From Bacillus sp. es.034 (GTDB lineage Bacteria; Bacillota; Bacilli; Bacillales; Bacillaceae_B), in the NCBI RefSeq assembly GCF_002563655.1, contig NZ_PDIY01000001.1:372001-436000 (forward strand): a stretch of DNA of 64,000 nt. Reading direction: 5' to 3'. The translations under genes and the position numbers were made by a program. Below, one piece after another: positions 20,488 through 29,606 of this stretch. Under the pieces are notes generated by a model. It searched no databases and had not been told where the DNA came from. It saw nothing but the letters and a program-made list of their open reading frames with translations. Within the stretch, counting starts at the first letter, position 1. Each line of letters opens with the position of its first letter.

Positions 20488-22205
20488 GGTTTCACTCCTA
20501 ACATTTCGTGTAATCCTTTTCCTGGAGCCACCATCGGGTATACATTCTCCTTCGGGTTCACCCAGCAATCGATGAGCACCGGTTCATCACTTGTTAAGGC
20601 TTCTTTTAAAACAGAATCGACTTCTTCCTGAGTCTGTACTTTATATCCCTTGATCCCATATGATTCAGCCAGCTTCACAAAATCAGGCTGGGTGGAGAAC
20701 ACCGATTGTGAGTACCTCTCTTCGAAGAAGGTTTCCTGCCACTGTCTCACCATTCCAAGTGTGCCGTTATTGAGAAGGACCACTTTCACAGGGAGGTTCA
20801 GCTCTTTCAGGAGGACGAGCTCCTGGAGAGTCATCTGGAAGCCCCCATCTCCTACAAAAGCGACCACTGTACTGTCCGGGTTTGCCAGCTGTGCCCCGAT
20901 CGCTGCGGGGAATCCGAATCCCATCGTGCCAAGTCCTCCGGATGTGACCCAGTTATTCGGCTTTTTAAAAGAATAGTATTGGGCGGCCCACATTTGATGC
21001 TGCCCCACGTCCGTGGTGACGACGGCTTCCCCGTTCGTCATCTCGTACACCTGCTCAATCAACCGCTGAGGGGATAATACATCATGAGCCTGGTTATACC
21101 AGAAAGGATATTCCCTTTTGTATGATTTAAGATGCTGATGCCAGGCATCGAAATCGGGCTTCTCGGTCTCATGTTGAAGGAGTCTTGAAAGGGCCTGTTT
21201 CGAATCGGCCACAATCGGGATCTGGGTTTCAACGTTCTTCCCGATCTCAGCCGGGTCGATGTCGATATGAACCACTTTGGCCCTTGGTGCAAAGGTAGCA
21301 AGATTCCCTGTTAAACGGTCATCAAAACGGGCACCGATATTGATGAGCAAGTCACATTCATGGATGGCCATATTACTTGCATAACACCCGTGCATCCCCG
21401 CCATACCAAGAAACAGGGCATGGTCTGCCGGGAATCCCCCTAATCCCAATAAGGTGTGAACCACCGGGAGGTCATATTGTTCAGCGAACGCCTTCAATTC
21501 CTCTGTCGCCTTCCCGTGAAGCACTCCAGCCCCTGCCAGGATGACGGGCTGCTTCGACACCTTGATCGCATCCACCAGCTTTTTGATTTGGAGGGGATTC
21601 GGATTAAAGTTGGGCTGATAACCGGGTAAGTCCATTTCCACTTGGTGTACCGGGTAGGCCTGCTGCAATGTCAGGTCTTTTGGAATATCGACGAGTACCG
21701 GCCCGGGCCTCCCGGTTGATGCGATATGAAAGGCTTCCTTCACGATCCTCGGTAAATCTTTAATGTCCCGTACCTGGTAATTATGCTTGGTGATCGGCAT
21801 CGTGATGCCTACCACATCCGCTTCCTGGAATGCGTCGGTTCCGATGACCCCTGAAGCCACCTGCCCCGTAAAGACGACCAGCGGAAGGGAGTCCATCATG
21901 GCATCGGCGATCCCCGTCACGAGATTCGTCGCACCGGGTCCTGACGTGGCGATGACCACACCCGGTTTTCCCGATACCCTTGCGTATCCTTCTGCGGCGT
22001 GGATGGCCCCTTGCTCATGACGGGCGAGTACGTGCTTGATCGGGGCTTTGTAAAGAGCATCGTAAATCGGCAAGACCGCTCCTCCAGGGTACCCAAACAG
22101 AATCTCAACCTTTTCCTCCTTCAAAGCTTTCATGAGCATATCAGCACCGTTGACGTTTTCTGTCAGTGTCTGTGAAGCCGGTTCTGCCTCTACCTTCGCT
22201 CTCAT
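20484..22205 (-). CDS. ilvB: Acetolactate synthase catalytic subunit
   Basis: A thiamine-diphosphate enzyme that makes acetolactate and acetohydroxybutanoate. 573 aa: the N-terminal pyrimidine-binding domain ([15 protein letters not shown], with the catalytic Glu in [16 protein letters not shown]), a central FAD/NAD-like domain, and the C-terminal PP domain with [12 protein letters not shown] and [13 protein letters not shown]. It is the first gene after the T-box leader, with GGAGATAGGC before the ATG. Confidence 0.97.
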
Positions 22206-22237
22206 TGCCTATCTCCTCCATTTCTTACTTTTTTTAA

Positions 22238-22535
22238 ACAAAAAAGACCTTTCCACCCACTACGACAGAGTTCATCTTTCGCAGGGGCGAAAAGGTCTTA
22301 TGTCCTTTCCACGGTACCACCCTAGTTTTAGAGATGAAGAGTATCATCTCCCTTGGCAGGCTGATCGATTTCACCAGCCTTTGTTTTTGTAACGAGTATC
22401 ATCTACTCGATCGTTCCTACTTACACGGTTCAGAACGATACTCAGAGGGGATGTCGGTATTGGTTGTATTACTGGTTTGCAGCACCACCAGCTCTCTGTA
22501 AATACGGTTCCCAACCCTTTTACCTCTTCAACGTT
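22238..22535 (-). promoter_or_regulatory. T-box leader of ilvB, probable leucine specifier
   Basis: On the minus strand the leader has the T-box core AGGGTGGTACCGTGGA (22308-22323), a Stem I region with AGAGAGCTGGTGG, and a terminator in which AAGACCTTTTCGCCCC pairs with GGGTGGAAAGGTCTT before a T-run (22238-22299). The probable specifier is CTC (Leu) in CCCCTCTGAGT near 22450. Uncharged tRNA-Leu should bind and prevent termination, raising ilv-leu transcription. The leader fills the ilvD-ilvB gap and I find no convincing promoter for it, so it may also act on read-through from ilvE-ilvD. Confidence 0.88.
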
Positions 22536-22542
22536 TTAACAT

Positions 22543-24210
22543 TTATTCTGTTTTCAAGATGCCGCCTGTACTCGCTGATGTAACAAGTTTTGCGTATCTT
22601 GCTAGATATCCTTTTTTGATTTTCGGAGGAGGCTGTACCCACTCCTGTTGTCTGAACTTCAACTCTTCTTCCGAAACCATAAGGGAAATCGTCCGGTTCG
22701 TGAGATCAATGAAGATGGGATCTCCATTTTCCACCACGCCGATCGGTCCTCCTTCAGCTGCTTCAGGGGAGACATGACCGATTGAAATGCCCCGGGATGC
22801 TCCTGAAAATCTGCCGTCTGTCATGAGGGCGACTTGCTTCTCAAGCCCGCGTCCTGCAATGGCTGCCGTCGGTGCAAGCATCTCAGGCATCCCCGGTCCG
22901 CCCTTTGGACCTTCATATCTGATTACGACAACATGACCTTCTTTCACTTCTCCGCTTTCAATTCCGGCAAGGGCCTCATCCTGGGATTCATAGACAATCG
23001 CTTCACCCATGAATGTTTTAATGGATGGGTCGACTGCCCCCACTTTGATGACACCGCCATTAGGAGCAATATTCCCGAAGAGGACGGATAATCCCCCGAC
23101 TGGACTGTGGGCATTTTCCCTGCTGCGGATGACATCATCATTTTGAATATGAGCATCCTTCACATTTTCATAAAGGGACTTTCCTGTAACGGTGATGCGG
23201 TCTTTGTGTACGGCTTCCATTTCACACAGCTCTTTAATGATGGCGCTGACCCCTCCTGCATTGTGAACATCCTGCATGGAGTAATCCGAGGCCGGGCTTA
23301 TCTTGGATAAATAGGGAACCCGCTCAGCGACTTTATTGATCCGATTGATGTCGTAATCAATTTCTGCCTCATTGGCAATCGCCAGCGTATGGAGGACCGT
23401 ATTCGTTGAACCTCCCATCGCCATGTCTAGGGCGAATGCGTCATCGATCGTATCCTCCGTTATGATATCTCGTGGCTTGATATCTTTTTTCACCATTTCT
23501 ACAAGATGTTTCGCTGCGTCCTTTATCAATTTGTGCCGTTCTTCCGATGTGGCTACGATCGTCCCGTTCCCTGGTGGAGCCATACCAAGCATTTCCATCA
23601 AGGAATTCATGGAGTTCGCCGTGAACATACCGGAACATGATCCGCAAGTCGGACACGCGTTGGCTTCGATGTCGAGAAGTTGTTCCGCCGTCATCCTTCC
23701 TGACTGATGGGCTCCTACTCCTTCGAAAACGGAAACGAGTGATAATGGCTTTCCTTCACTTGATACTCCCGCTTCCATCGGACCTCCCGATACAAATACG
23801 GAAGGGACATTGGTTCTGACTGATGCCATTAGCATTCCCGGTGTGATCTTGTCACAGTTCGGGATGTAGAACACTCCGTCGAACCAGTGAGCATTGATGA
23901 CGGTTTCTGCTGAGTCGGCGATCAGTTCCCGACTCGGGAGTGAGTACCTCATTCCGATATGACCCATGGCGATCCCATCGTCGACACCGATCGTGTTGAA
24001 TTCAAAGGGGATTCCCCCCGCTTCACGGATCGCTTCTTTCACCACCTGGGCGAATCCGTTTAAATGCATATGACCTGGAATGATGTCGATGTAAGAGTTA
24101 CACACCCCGATAAATGGTTTTTCCATGTCTTCCAGCTTGACTCCCGTCGCATAGAGTAAACTGCGGTGGGGAGCCCGGTCGATCCCTTTCTTGATCATGT
24201 CACTACGCAC
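22543..24210 (-). CDS. ilvD: Dihydroxy-acid dehydratase
   Basis: An iron-sulfur dehydratase for the third common step of valine/isoleucine synthesis. The 555 aa product has the cluster cysteines in [29 protein letters not shown] and [17 protein letters not shown], and [19 protein letters not shown] near the C-terminus. The start is GTG 24210, 7 nt after GGAGG. It follows ilvE after 15 bp and is followed by the T-box leader. Confidence 0.96.
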   Translation of the reverse strand: MRSDMIKKGIDRAPHRSLLYATGVKLEDMEKPFIGVCNSYIDIIPGHMHLNGFAQVVKEAIREAGGIPFEFNTIGVDDGIAMGHIGMRYSLPSRELIADSAETVINAHWFDGVFYIPNCDKITPGMLMASVRTNVPSVFVSGGPMEAGVSSEGKPLSLVSVFEGVGAHQSGRMTAEQLLDIEANACPTCGSCSGMFTANSMNSLMEMLGMAPPGNGTIVATSEERHKLIKDAAKHLVEMVKKDIKPRDIITEDTIDDAFALDMAMGGSTNTVLHTLAIANEAEIDYDINRINKVAERVPYLSKISPASDYSMQDVHNAGGVSAIIKELCEMEAVHKDRITVTGKSLYENVKDAHIQNDDVIRSRENAHSPVGGLSVLFGNIAPNGGVIKVGAVDPSIKTFMGEAIVYESQDEALAGIESGEVKEGHVVVIRYEGPKGGPGMPEMLAPTAAIAGRGLEKQVALMTDGRFSGASRGISIGHVSPEAAEGGPIGVVENGDPIFIDLTNRTISLMVSEEELKFRQQEWVQPPPKIKKGYLARYAKLVTSASTGGILKTE

Positions 24211-24225
24211 GTCATCACCTCCAAC

Positions 24226-25125
24226 TTAGCCGACTTGAGCATTTTGTTTGTAAACTTTTCTTCCATCCTGCGTGACAGTGTTTCTGAAATCCTGCAATAA
24301 TTGATTTGTATACTTTCCAGGTTTTCCGTCTCCGATGACACGTCCGTCAACTTTCACAACGGCGATGACTTCAGCGGCAGTTCCTGTTAAGAACACTTCA
24401 TCTGCTGTGTATACATCATGCCGGGTGAAGACTTCTTCTTTCATCACGAAACCTGATTTTTCCGCGATTTCGATGATGGCATTCCGGGTGATCCCTTCGA
24501 GGGCCCCTACATATCCTGGCGGCGTAAGGATTTTTCCTTTTTTCACGATGAAGATGTTATCGGCTGATCCTTCTGCTACATATCCCTGATCGTTCAACAT
24601 CAATGCTTCGCTGACGCCTGCAAGATTCGCTTCGATTTTAACGAGAATGTTATTTAAGTAGTTTAATGATTTAACTTTCGGTGACAGAACATCCGCACGA
24701 TTTCTCCGGCTTGCGACGGTAACGATATCAATGCCCGTTTCGTATAAGCTTTTAGGGAAAAGGGCCAGCTGTTCCGCGATGACGATGATCTGTGGCTTTT
24801 TACAAGTGAATGGATCCAACCCCAAGTTTCCAACACCCCTGGATATGACCACCCGTATGTAGGCATTCTCGAGTTTATTTTTTTTCAATGTATCAACGAT
24901 AATGTCGCTCATCTCTTCTTTTGAAAGCTCAATGTGCAACATGATGGATTTGGCTGAGTCATAAAGGCGATCAACATGTTCATCCAGACGGAACACGTTC
25001 CCATCGTACATTCGAATCCCTTCGAACACTCCATCTCCATATAGAAAACCATGGTCGTACACAGATACAACTGCGTCTTCCTTTTTTACATATTGCCCGT
25101 CTAAGTAGATCCACTGTTCGTTCAT
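24226..25125 (-). CDS. ilvE: Branched-chain amino acid aminotransferase
   Basis: A fold-type IV PLP aminotransferase (299 aa) that interconverts Leu/Ile/Val and their 2-oxo acids. Seen: DHGFLYGDGVFEGIRMYDG, the PLP lysine in SPKVKSLNYLNN, and EGSADNIFIVKKGKI plus TPPGYVGALEGITRN typical of IlvE. The start is ATG 25125, 9 nt after AAAGGA; the ATG at 25134 touches the Shine-Dalgarno. It is the first gene of the ilvE-ilvD unit, with a promoter at 25277-25305 and a hairpin in its leader. Confidence 0.93.
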   Translation of the reverse strand: MNEQWIYLDGQYVKKEDAVVSVYDHGFLYGDGVFEGIRMYDGNVFRLDEHVDRLYDSAKSIMLHIELSKEEMSDIIVDTLKKNKLENAYIRVVISRGVGNLGLDPFTCKKPQIIVIAEQLALFPKSLYETGIDIVTVASRRNRADVLSPKVKSLNYLNNILVKIEANLAGVSEALMLNDQGYVAEGSADNIFIVKKGKILTPPGYVGALEGITRNAIIEIAEKSGFVMKEEVFTRHDVYTADEVFLTGTAAEVIAVVKVDGRVIGDGKPGKYTNQLLQDFRNTVTQDGRKVYKQNAQVG

Positions 25126-25205
25126 GTTAATCATTCCTTTCCCGGTTGAAATTTATTTGATTACTCGGAAATTTATATTTGCAACGAAAGTACGTTGACT
25201 GTAAG

Positions 25206-25266
25206 CCTGTTGAGAGGGGGCTGAATCGGTTTATGACTGCCGCTTCCCCCCGGCTCAGGTTTTTTT
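25206..25266 (+). terminator. GC-rich hairpin with plus-strand T-run in the ilvE leader
   Basis: CCTGTTGAGAGGGGG pairs imperfectly with CCCCCCGGCTCAGG and is followed on the plus strand by TTTTTTTATT. Read on the minus strand it is a stem near the 5' end of the ilvE transcript; read on the plus strand it is a proper terminator although no plus-strand gene precedes it. Confidence 0.55.
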
Positions 25267-25276
25267 ATTGAGGACA

Positions 25277-25305
25277 ATATTACTCCCGTTTCACAGGAAG
25301 GTCAA
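25277..25305 (-). promoter_or_regulatory. Probable sigma-A promoter of ilvE-ilvD
   Basis: On the minus strand TTGACC (25305-25300), a 17 nt spacer, and TAATAT (25282-25277). Transcription would start near 25270, giving a leader of about 145 nt that contains the 25206-25260 hairpin. Confidence 0.65.
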
Positions 25306-25324
25306 CAGGGTTTTTGTAAATTAT

Positions 25325-25353
25325 TTGACTATTTAGATTAATCTGATTATAAG
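25325..25353 (+). promoter_or_regulatory. Plus-strand promoter-like sequence
   Basis: TTGACT (25325-25330), exactly 17 nt, TATAAG (25348-25353). It faces away from the ilvE promoter toward the hmgA 3' end. Downstream is a 42-codon frame with AGAGGGGTGA before its ATG (about 25432), which I do not recognise and do not call as a gene. Confidence 0.4.
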
Positions 25354-25573
25354 TAAACGCTTACATCTTTGTCCTAATAGAGTTTATGGTGAGAAAAAAA
25401 TATTTGAGATTTTTTTCATTAGAGGGGTGAATGGTCATTCAGAAGTGGCGAATATCTCAATCAAAAATTTTTCGACAAAATCCTACAGGAATGGGGTTCC
25501 GGGGAGTTTGTACCCAAGGCGGATCTGATCCGGAATGGAAAGCTGAAATCTATTTTTAGCAATAGGCATGTTC

Positions 25574-25616
25574 ACTCAAAAAAAAATCAATCCAGAGACA
25601 CGCCTCTGGATTGATT
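25574..25616 (-). terminator. Terminator of the tyrosine-catabolic genes
   Basis: AATCAATCCAGAG (25585-25597) pairs with CTCTGGATTGATT (25604-25616); on the minus strand a run of T follows, directly after the hmgA stop. Confidence 0.9.
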
Positions 25617-25619
25617 CTT

Positions 25620-26765
25620 CTATACCCATGTATACATATAATTCTGATCTTCGACATCGTTTGCTTTTTTGACGATTTTTAACGGCTTGAAGGTATCGAT
25701 CATGACAGCGAGCTCCAACGTTTCTTTTTTTCCGATACTGGCTTCCGTCTTTCCTGGATGAGGTCCGTGTGGAATGCCGCTCGGATGGAGGGTAATCGAT
25801 CCTTCCTTGATTCCTTTCCTGCTCATGAAGTTCCCTTCCACATAATACAGCAGTTCGTCACTGTTCACGTTGCTGTGATTATAGGGTGCCGGGATCGATT
25901 CCGGATGATAGTCGTATAATCGCGGCACGAATGAGCAGACAACGAAGTTATGACCCTCAAAGGTTTGATGGACAGGCGGTGGCTGATGGACACGCCCTGT
26001 GATCGGTTCGAAGTCTTCTATGTTGAATACCCACGGATACAAATATCCATCCCATCCGACGACGTCCAGTGGATGGTGATTCAATACGTGGGAATGGAGT
26101 GCTCCCCTTGACTTGGTGATCACTTCAAATTCGCCTTTTTCATCTTTGGTTTCAAGCTTTTCCGGTCCCCGCAGATCCCGTTCACAAAACGGGCTGTGTT
26201 CCAGCAGCTGTCCGTACTCGTTACGGTAGCGACGAGGGGTGGTGATCTGGCTGAAGGACTCGACGATCAGCATCTTCGTCTCTTCCTCAGGAACGACACG
26301 GTAGATGGTTCCGATCGGAATTACCACATAATCACCTTTTCCATACGTGATGGTTCCGAACATCGTCTCTACCTTTCCTTTACCAAAATGGATATAAAGC
26401 ATTTCGTCTCCATCACCATTCCGGTAGAAGCTTGTCATCTCTTCTGTGACATAGGCAGTTCCAATCAATAAATCGGAATTACCAAGTAAATACTCACGGC
26501 TCTTTAAGGCACAGCCTTTCTTTTCTACTTTGTCTGTAAAGAAATGTCGATGGCGCAGAGCACCCTCTTCCTCAAATTCCGGCATATAACTGCCTAAATA
26601 CTCTGTTTTCGCCACAGCCGTCGGCAAATGATGATGATACAGAATCGACTGTGTTCCCGAGAATCCCTTCGTGCCCATCACCTGCTCCCTGTAGAGGGTC
26701 CCGTCGTCCTTTTTAAACATGGTGTGACGTTTGTGAGGTATGCTCCCCATTTGTCGATAGTACAT
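25620..26765 (-). CDS. hmgA: Homogentisate 1,2-dioxygenase
   Basis: An iron(II) ring-cleaving dioxygenase that opens homogentisate to maleylacetoacetate. The 381 aa product shows the cupin-type C-terminal half of the family with NHHPLDVVGWDGYLYPW, VNSDELLYYVEGNF and LHPSGIPHGPHPGKTE, which hold metal-binding His and Glu. The start is ATG 26765 (MYYRQMGSIPHKRH) after AGAGGAGGAAG; the longer open frame has no start signal. Its first 53 nt overlap the end of the FAA-hydrolase gene upstream. Confidence 0.93.
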   Translation of the reverse strand: MYYRQMGSIPHKRHTMFKKDDGTLYREQVMGTKGFSGTQSILYHHHLPTAVAKTEYLGSYMPEFEEEGALRHRHFFTDKVEKKGCALKSREYLLGNSDLLIGTAYVTEEMTSFYRNGDGDEMLYIHFGKGKVETMFGTITYGKGDYVVIPIGTIYRVVPEEETKMLIVESFSQITTPRRYRNEYGQLLEHSPFCERDLRGPEKLETKDEKGEFEVITKSRGALHSHVLNHHPLDVVGWDGYLYPWVFNIEDFEPITGRVHQPPPVHQTFEGHNFVVCSFVPRLYDYHPESIPAPYNHSNVNSDELLYYVEGNFMSRKGIKEGSITLHPSGIPHGPHPGKTEASIGKKETLELAVMIDTFKPLKIVKKANDVEDQNYMYTWV

Positions 26766-27696
26766 GGTCTTCCTCCTCTCTTTTCTCTGCAATCGTATTC
26801 TTTAAAACCCCTAATCCCTTAATCTCTAGTTCCACTACATCCCCTGGCTTCAACCACGGGTGCTTCTCGGGACCAAGCTCTAAAATGCAGCCGGTTCCGA
26901 CCGTACCGGATCCGATCACCTCACCGGGATACAGGGTGACGTCTTTCGATGCACGTTCGATCATGTCTCCAAATGTATAATGAATATCCTGATAATTCCC
27001 CTGTGACAAGAGCTTCCCATTCACTTTTGCCGTCATAGGAAGGTCAAGACGGTCACCACTGCGATACGTATCCACCTCATCCTTCGTCACTAAATAAGGG
27101 CCGAAAGAGGTGGCAAAATCCTTTCCTTTTGCGGGACCGAGTCCGACTTTCATTTCATGCTTCTGGATGTCCCTTGCACTCCAGTCATTCATGATGAAAT
27201 AACCGTAAATATAATCTTCTGCATTGTCTCGGGAAATGTTCCGGCCTTCTTTTCCGATGACGCAGGCGATTTCCAGTTCGTAATCGAGCCACTCACAGCC
27301 GGCAGGTTTCGCGATGTGATCGCCGGGACCTTTTACAGCTAAGTGATTGGTGAAATAAAACACGGGAATGTCATACCATTCCGGCACCACATCGAGTCCC
27401 CTTCGTTTACGGGCCGTTTTCACATGCTCCTCGAAGGCATAGAAATCCCGGATGCTCACAGGCCTTGGAACCGGCGCCGTCAGGGTGATACCACGTATTG
27501 AATGCACTCCCTTGTCTTTTTCCAAAAAACTGCCGAGCTCCTTCATCCTTTTTAAGCCTTCGTCACCAAGTTCGATGATGGATAACATATCTTTAGGAAG
27601 TGAGCCTCCGCTCACAGCATGGATGTCCACGACAAGTTCATCCTGAACCATCCCCGCCTTTACTTCTCCATCTATTAAAAAACTAACCAACTTCAC
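26713..27696 (-). CDS. Fumarylacetoacetate hydrolase family protein
   Basis: The 327 aa FAH-fold hydrolase probably splits fumarylacetoacetate (or maleylacetoacetate) to fumarate and acetoacetate. Seen: the metal-binding E-x-E in WLDYELEIACVIGKEG, ARDIQKHEMKVGLGPAKGKDFATSFGP, and the C-terminal GEVIGSGTVGTGCILELG. The start is GTG 27696 after AAAGGTGAT. The gene sits between the flavin reductase and hmgA, all on the minus strand, and its last 17 codons overlap hmgA in another frame, so the C-terminal tail after NTIAEKREEED may be non-essential. The exact substrate is inferred from context. Confidence 0.88.
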   Translation of the reverse strand: MKLVSFLIDGEVKAGMVQDELVVDIHAVSGGSLPKDMLSIIELGDEGLKRMKELGSFLEKDKGVHSIRGITLTAPVPRPVSIRDFYAFEEHVKTARKRRGLDVVPEWYDIPVFYFTNHLAVKGPGDHIAKPAGCEWLDYELEIACVIGKEGRNISRDNAEDYIYGYFIMNDWSARDIQKHEMKVGLGPAKGKDFATSFGPYLVTKDEVDTYRSGDRLDLPMTAKVNGKLLSQGNYQDIHYTFGDMIERASKDVTLYPGEVIGSGTVGTGCILELGPEKHPWLKPGDVVELEIKGLGVLKNTIAEKREEEDHVLSTNGEHTSQTSHHV

Positions 27697-27702
27697 GTGT
27701 CA

Positions 27703-28314
27703 TCACCTTTTTCGAATCAATTCAAATGAATCGGATAATGGTTTGGTGTACATCTGACCGGCAAGCCTTCCCACCGGTTTGAGTTTCTCTGAATCTATTT
27801 TCCCGTCATAGTAGAGTTCATCATTGATCCTGACACACTCCACCTTCCCGATGACAAGGCTTCCTGCACCGGGATGATCACCGAAGTGAAGAACCTCATG
27901 AAGCACACATTCCAACTGAACCTTGCTTTCCGTCACTCCAGGAGGTTTTACCGTAATGGACTCCTTCTTCGTCAGCCCGACCTGATCAAATTCATCCACG
28001 ACGGATTCAAATTCGATGGCACAGTTGTTCATCTCCTCCACAAACTCTTCACTGACGATGTTGATGACAAATTCCTTCGTTTTCTCGATATTTCGGAGGG
28101 TATCCTTTTTGCTGCCATCTTTCCCTCTTCTCATAGGAGAGAAGCAGACGAGCATAGGCTCTGCAGAAATCGCCGTAAAGAAGCTGTATGGAGCGAGGTT
28201 CGCATTCCCATTTTCATCAATGGATGATACAAAGGCAATCGGCCTTGGCAGAATCGAACCGATCATCAATTTGTAAGCTGCCTGCCACTCAAGCGTCTGG
28301 GGTTTGATATCCAT
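27703..28314 (-). CDS. Flavin reductase-like FMN-binding protein
   Basis: The 203 aa product has the FMN-binding split-barrel pattern of the flavin reductase-like family: GSILPRPIAFVSSIDENGNANLAPYSFF at the N-terminus, CFSPMRRGKDGSKKDTLRNI, and HFGDHPGAGSLVIGKVECVRI. Such proteins bind FMN and reduce flavin or act as oxidoreductases; the partner here is unknown. It lies 2 bp after the aminotransferase gene and 6 bp before the FAA-hydrolase gene, so it is co-transcribed with homogentisate genes. A role there is inferred only from position. Confidence 0.8.
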   Translation of the reverse strand: MDIKPQTLEWQAAYKLMIGSILPRPIAFVSSIDENGNANLAPYSFFTAISAEPMLVCFSPMRRGKDGSKKDTLRNIEKTKEFVINIVSEEFVEEMNNCAIEFESVVDEFDQVGLTKKESITVKPPGVTESKVQLECVLHEVLHFGDHPGAGSLVIGKVECVRINDELYYDGKIDSEKLKPVGRLAGQMYTKPLSDSFELIRKR

Positions 28315-28315
28315 T

Positions 28316-29425
28316 TCACTTCACCCCTTCGTTATTCAAAATGACTTCCAGAGCTCCAACGAATCGTTTATTATCCTCTTCTGTTCCAACCGTGACCCTG
28401 ACCGTGTTCGGGTATCCGAGAAGCGTTCCTGAACGGACGACAAGACCCTCTTTTACAAGTTCATGGGAGACCACGTCCCCATTCAATCCTGTGTCCACCA
28501 TGATAAAGTTGGATTGAGAAGGGAAATAGGATAAGCCCATCCGGTCGAATTCCCCCTCCAGATAATGACGACCCTGTTCGTTCTTATGGGTGCACTCCCT
28601 TATAAATGCCTGATCTTCCAGGGCAATGATCGCCGATTTCTGGGCAACGGTATTCACATTGAAGACATCCTTCACTTTACGGAGCTGTTCAGCAATCTCC
28701 TCGTTCATGACCCCGAACCCGACCCTTAACCCGGCCAGCCCATAAATTTTTGAAAATGTCCTAAGGACGATGAGATTTTCGAAGGCAGGCATAACCGGCA
28801 GGGTTTCTAAATAATCATCGGTTGTCACATACTCCATATAAGCTTCATCCACCACCACGAGAACGTGGGATGGGACACTTTCGATGAACTCCAGGAGTTC
28901 TCTTTTCCCTACGATGGTCCCCGTTGGATTATTGGGATTACATACAAAGATCAGTTTTGTTCTTGAAGTGATATGGTCAAGCATCCCCTGTAAGTCATGG
29001 GTACCTTCTACGAGCGGGACAATGACAGGTGTGCCCCCCTCTAACAATACATTGGTCTGGTACCTCGGAAACGTCACGTCGGCCATGATCGCCTCGTCTC
29101 CACTGCTTAAATAGGCCCTCGTCAACAGACGGATCACTTCATCCGATCCGTTCCCGAATACGAGTTGTTCTTTCGGAACGCCCAGGAATGCTGAAACTTT
29201 TTGACTCAGATCCACCGCAGCCCCGTCGGGATATAAAAACAAGTCGCTTCCGTTTTCTTTAAACCACTCTTTCACTTTCGGGGAGCAGCCATATATATTT
29301 TCATTTTCTGATAATTTTCTGATGGAGCTGAGTCCATGTTCCTTCTTTAAATCCAGAAGCGTTTTCCCCAGCACATATGGAGCGATATGTGTGACCGCTT
29401 CCCTTGTTTTGAACTTCAATGTCAT
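28316..29425 (-). CDS. HisC-type aromatic aminotransferase
   Basis: A fold-type I PLP aminotransferase of 369 aa with the histidinol-phosphate aminotransferase layout: LSENENIYGCSP, FGNGSDEVI, CNPNNPTG, VVVDEAYMEY and the PLP lysine in RTFSKIYGLAGLRVGFG. HisC-type enzymes often accept aromatic amino acids. No other his gene is near, while hppD is directly upstream, so the likely reaction is tyrosine to 4-hydroxyphenylpyruvate. GAGGG lies 8 nt before the ATG. A formal role in histidine synthesis is not excluded. Confidence 0.8.
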   Translation of the reverse strand: MTLKFKTREAVTHIAPYVLGKTLLDLKKEHGLSSIRKLSENENIYGCSPKVKEWFKENGSDLFLYPDGAAVDLSQKVSAFLGVPKEQLVFGNGSDEVIRLLTRAYLSSGDEAIMADVTFPRYQTNVLLEGGTPVIVPLVEGTHDLQGMLDHITSRTKLIFVCNPNNPTGTIVGKRELLEFIESVPSHVLVVVDEAYMEYVTTDDYLETLPVMPAFENLIVLRTFSKIYGLAGLRVGFGVMNEEIAEQLRKVKDVFNVNTVAQKSAIIALEDQAFIRECTHKNEQGRHYLEGEFDRMGLSYFPSQSNFIMVDTGLNGDVVSHELVKEGLVVRSGTLLGYPNTVRVTVGTEEDNKRFVGALEVILNNEGVK

Positions 29426-29454
29426 ACATATACCCTCGCCTTCCTCATGGATGA

Positions 29455-29560
29455 AGGGGGTTGACTCATGTGTTAGCTTATCTTCCCGTTAAAATATGTA
29501 CCTGCAATCCGTACGATATTCAGCGTAGAAGCAGCTAATCTCTTCATGAGTTAACCCCCT
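29455..29560 (-). promoter_or_regulatory. Leader inverted repeat enclosing a 24-codon ORF
   Basis: Between hppD and the aminotransferase gene, AGGGGGTTGACTCATG (29455-29470) is the inverted complement of CATGAGTTAACCCCCT (29545-29560), 15 of 16 bases. On the minus strand the upstream arm contains AGGGGG and, 7 nt on, an ATG that opens a 24-codon frame (29547-29473; MKRLAASTLNIVRIAG... containing TYF), which stops 3 nt before the downstream arm. The downstream arm can therefore sequester the ribosome-binding site and start codon. This is the layout of a leader peptide or translational switch. No T-run follows, so it is not a plain terminator. Confidence 0.5.
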
Positions 29561-29606
29561 GACCGGTCCTTTGACCCCCGTTATATATATTCTATCTATC
29601 TATTTT

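Noticed and set aside
28316..29425. hisC gene of histidine synthesis
   Set aside because: Sequence type is HisC-like, but no other his genes are present and it sits between hppD and homogentisate genes.
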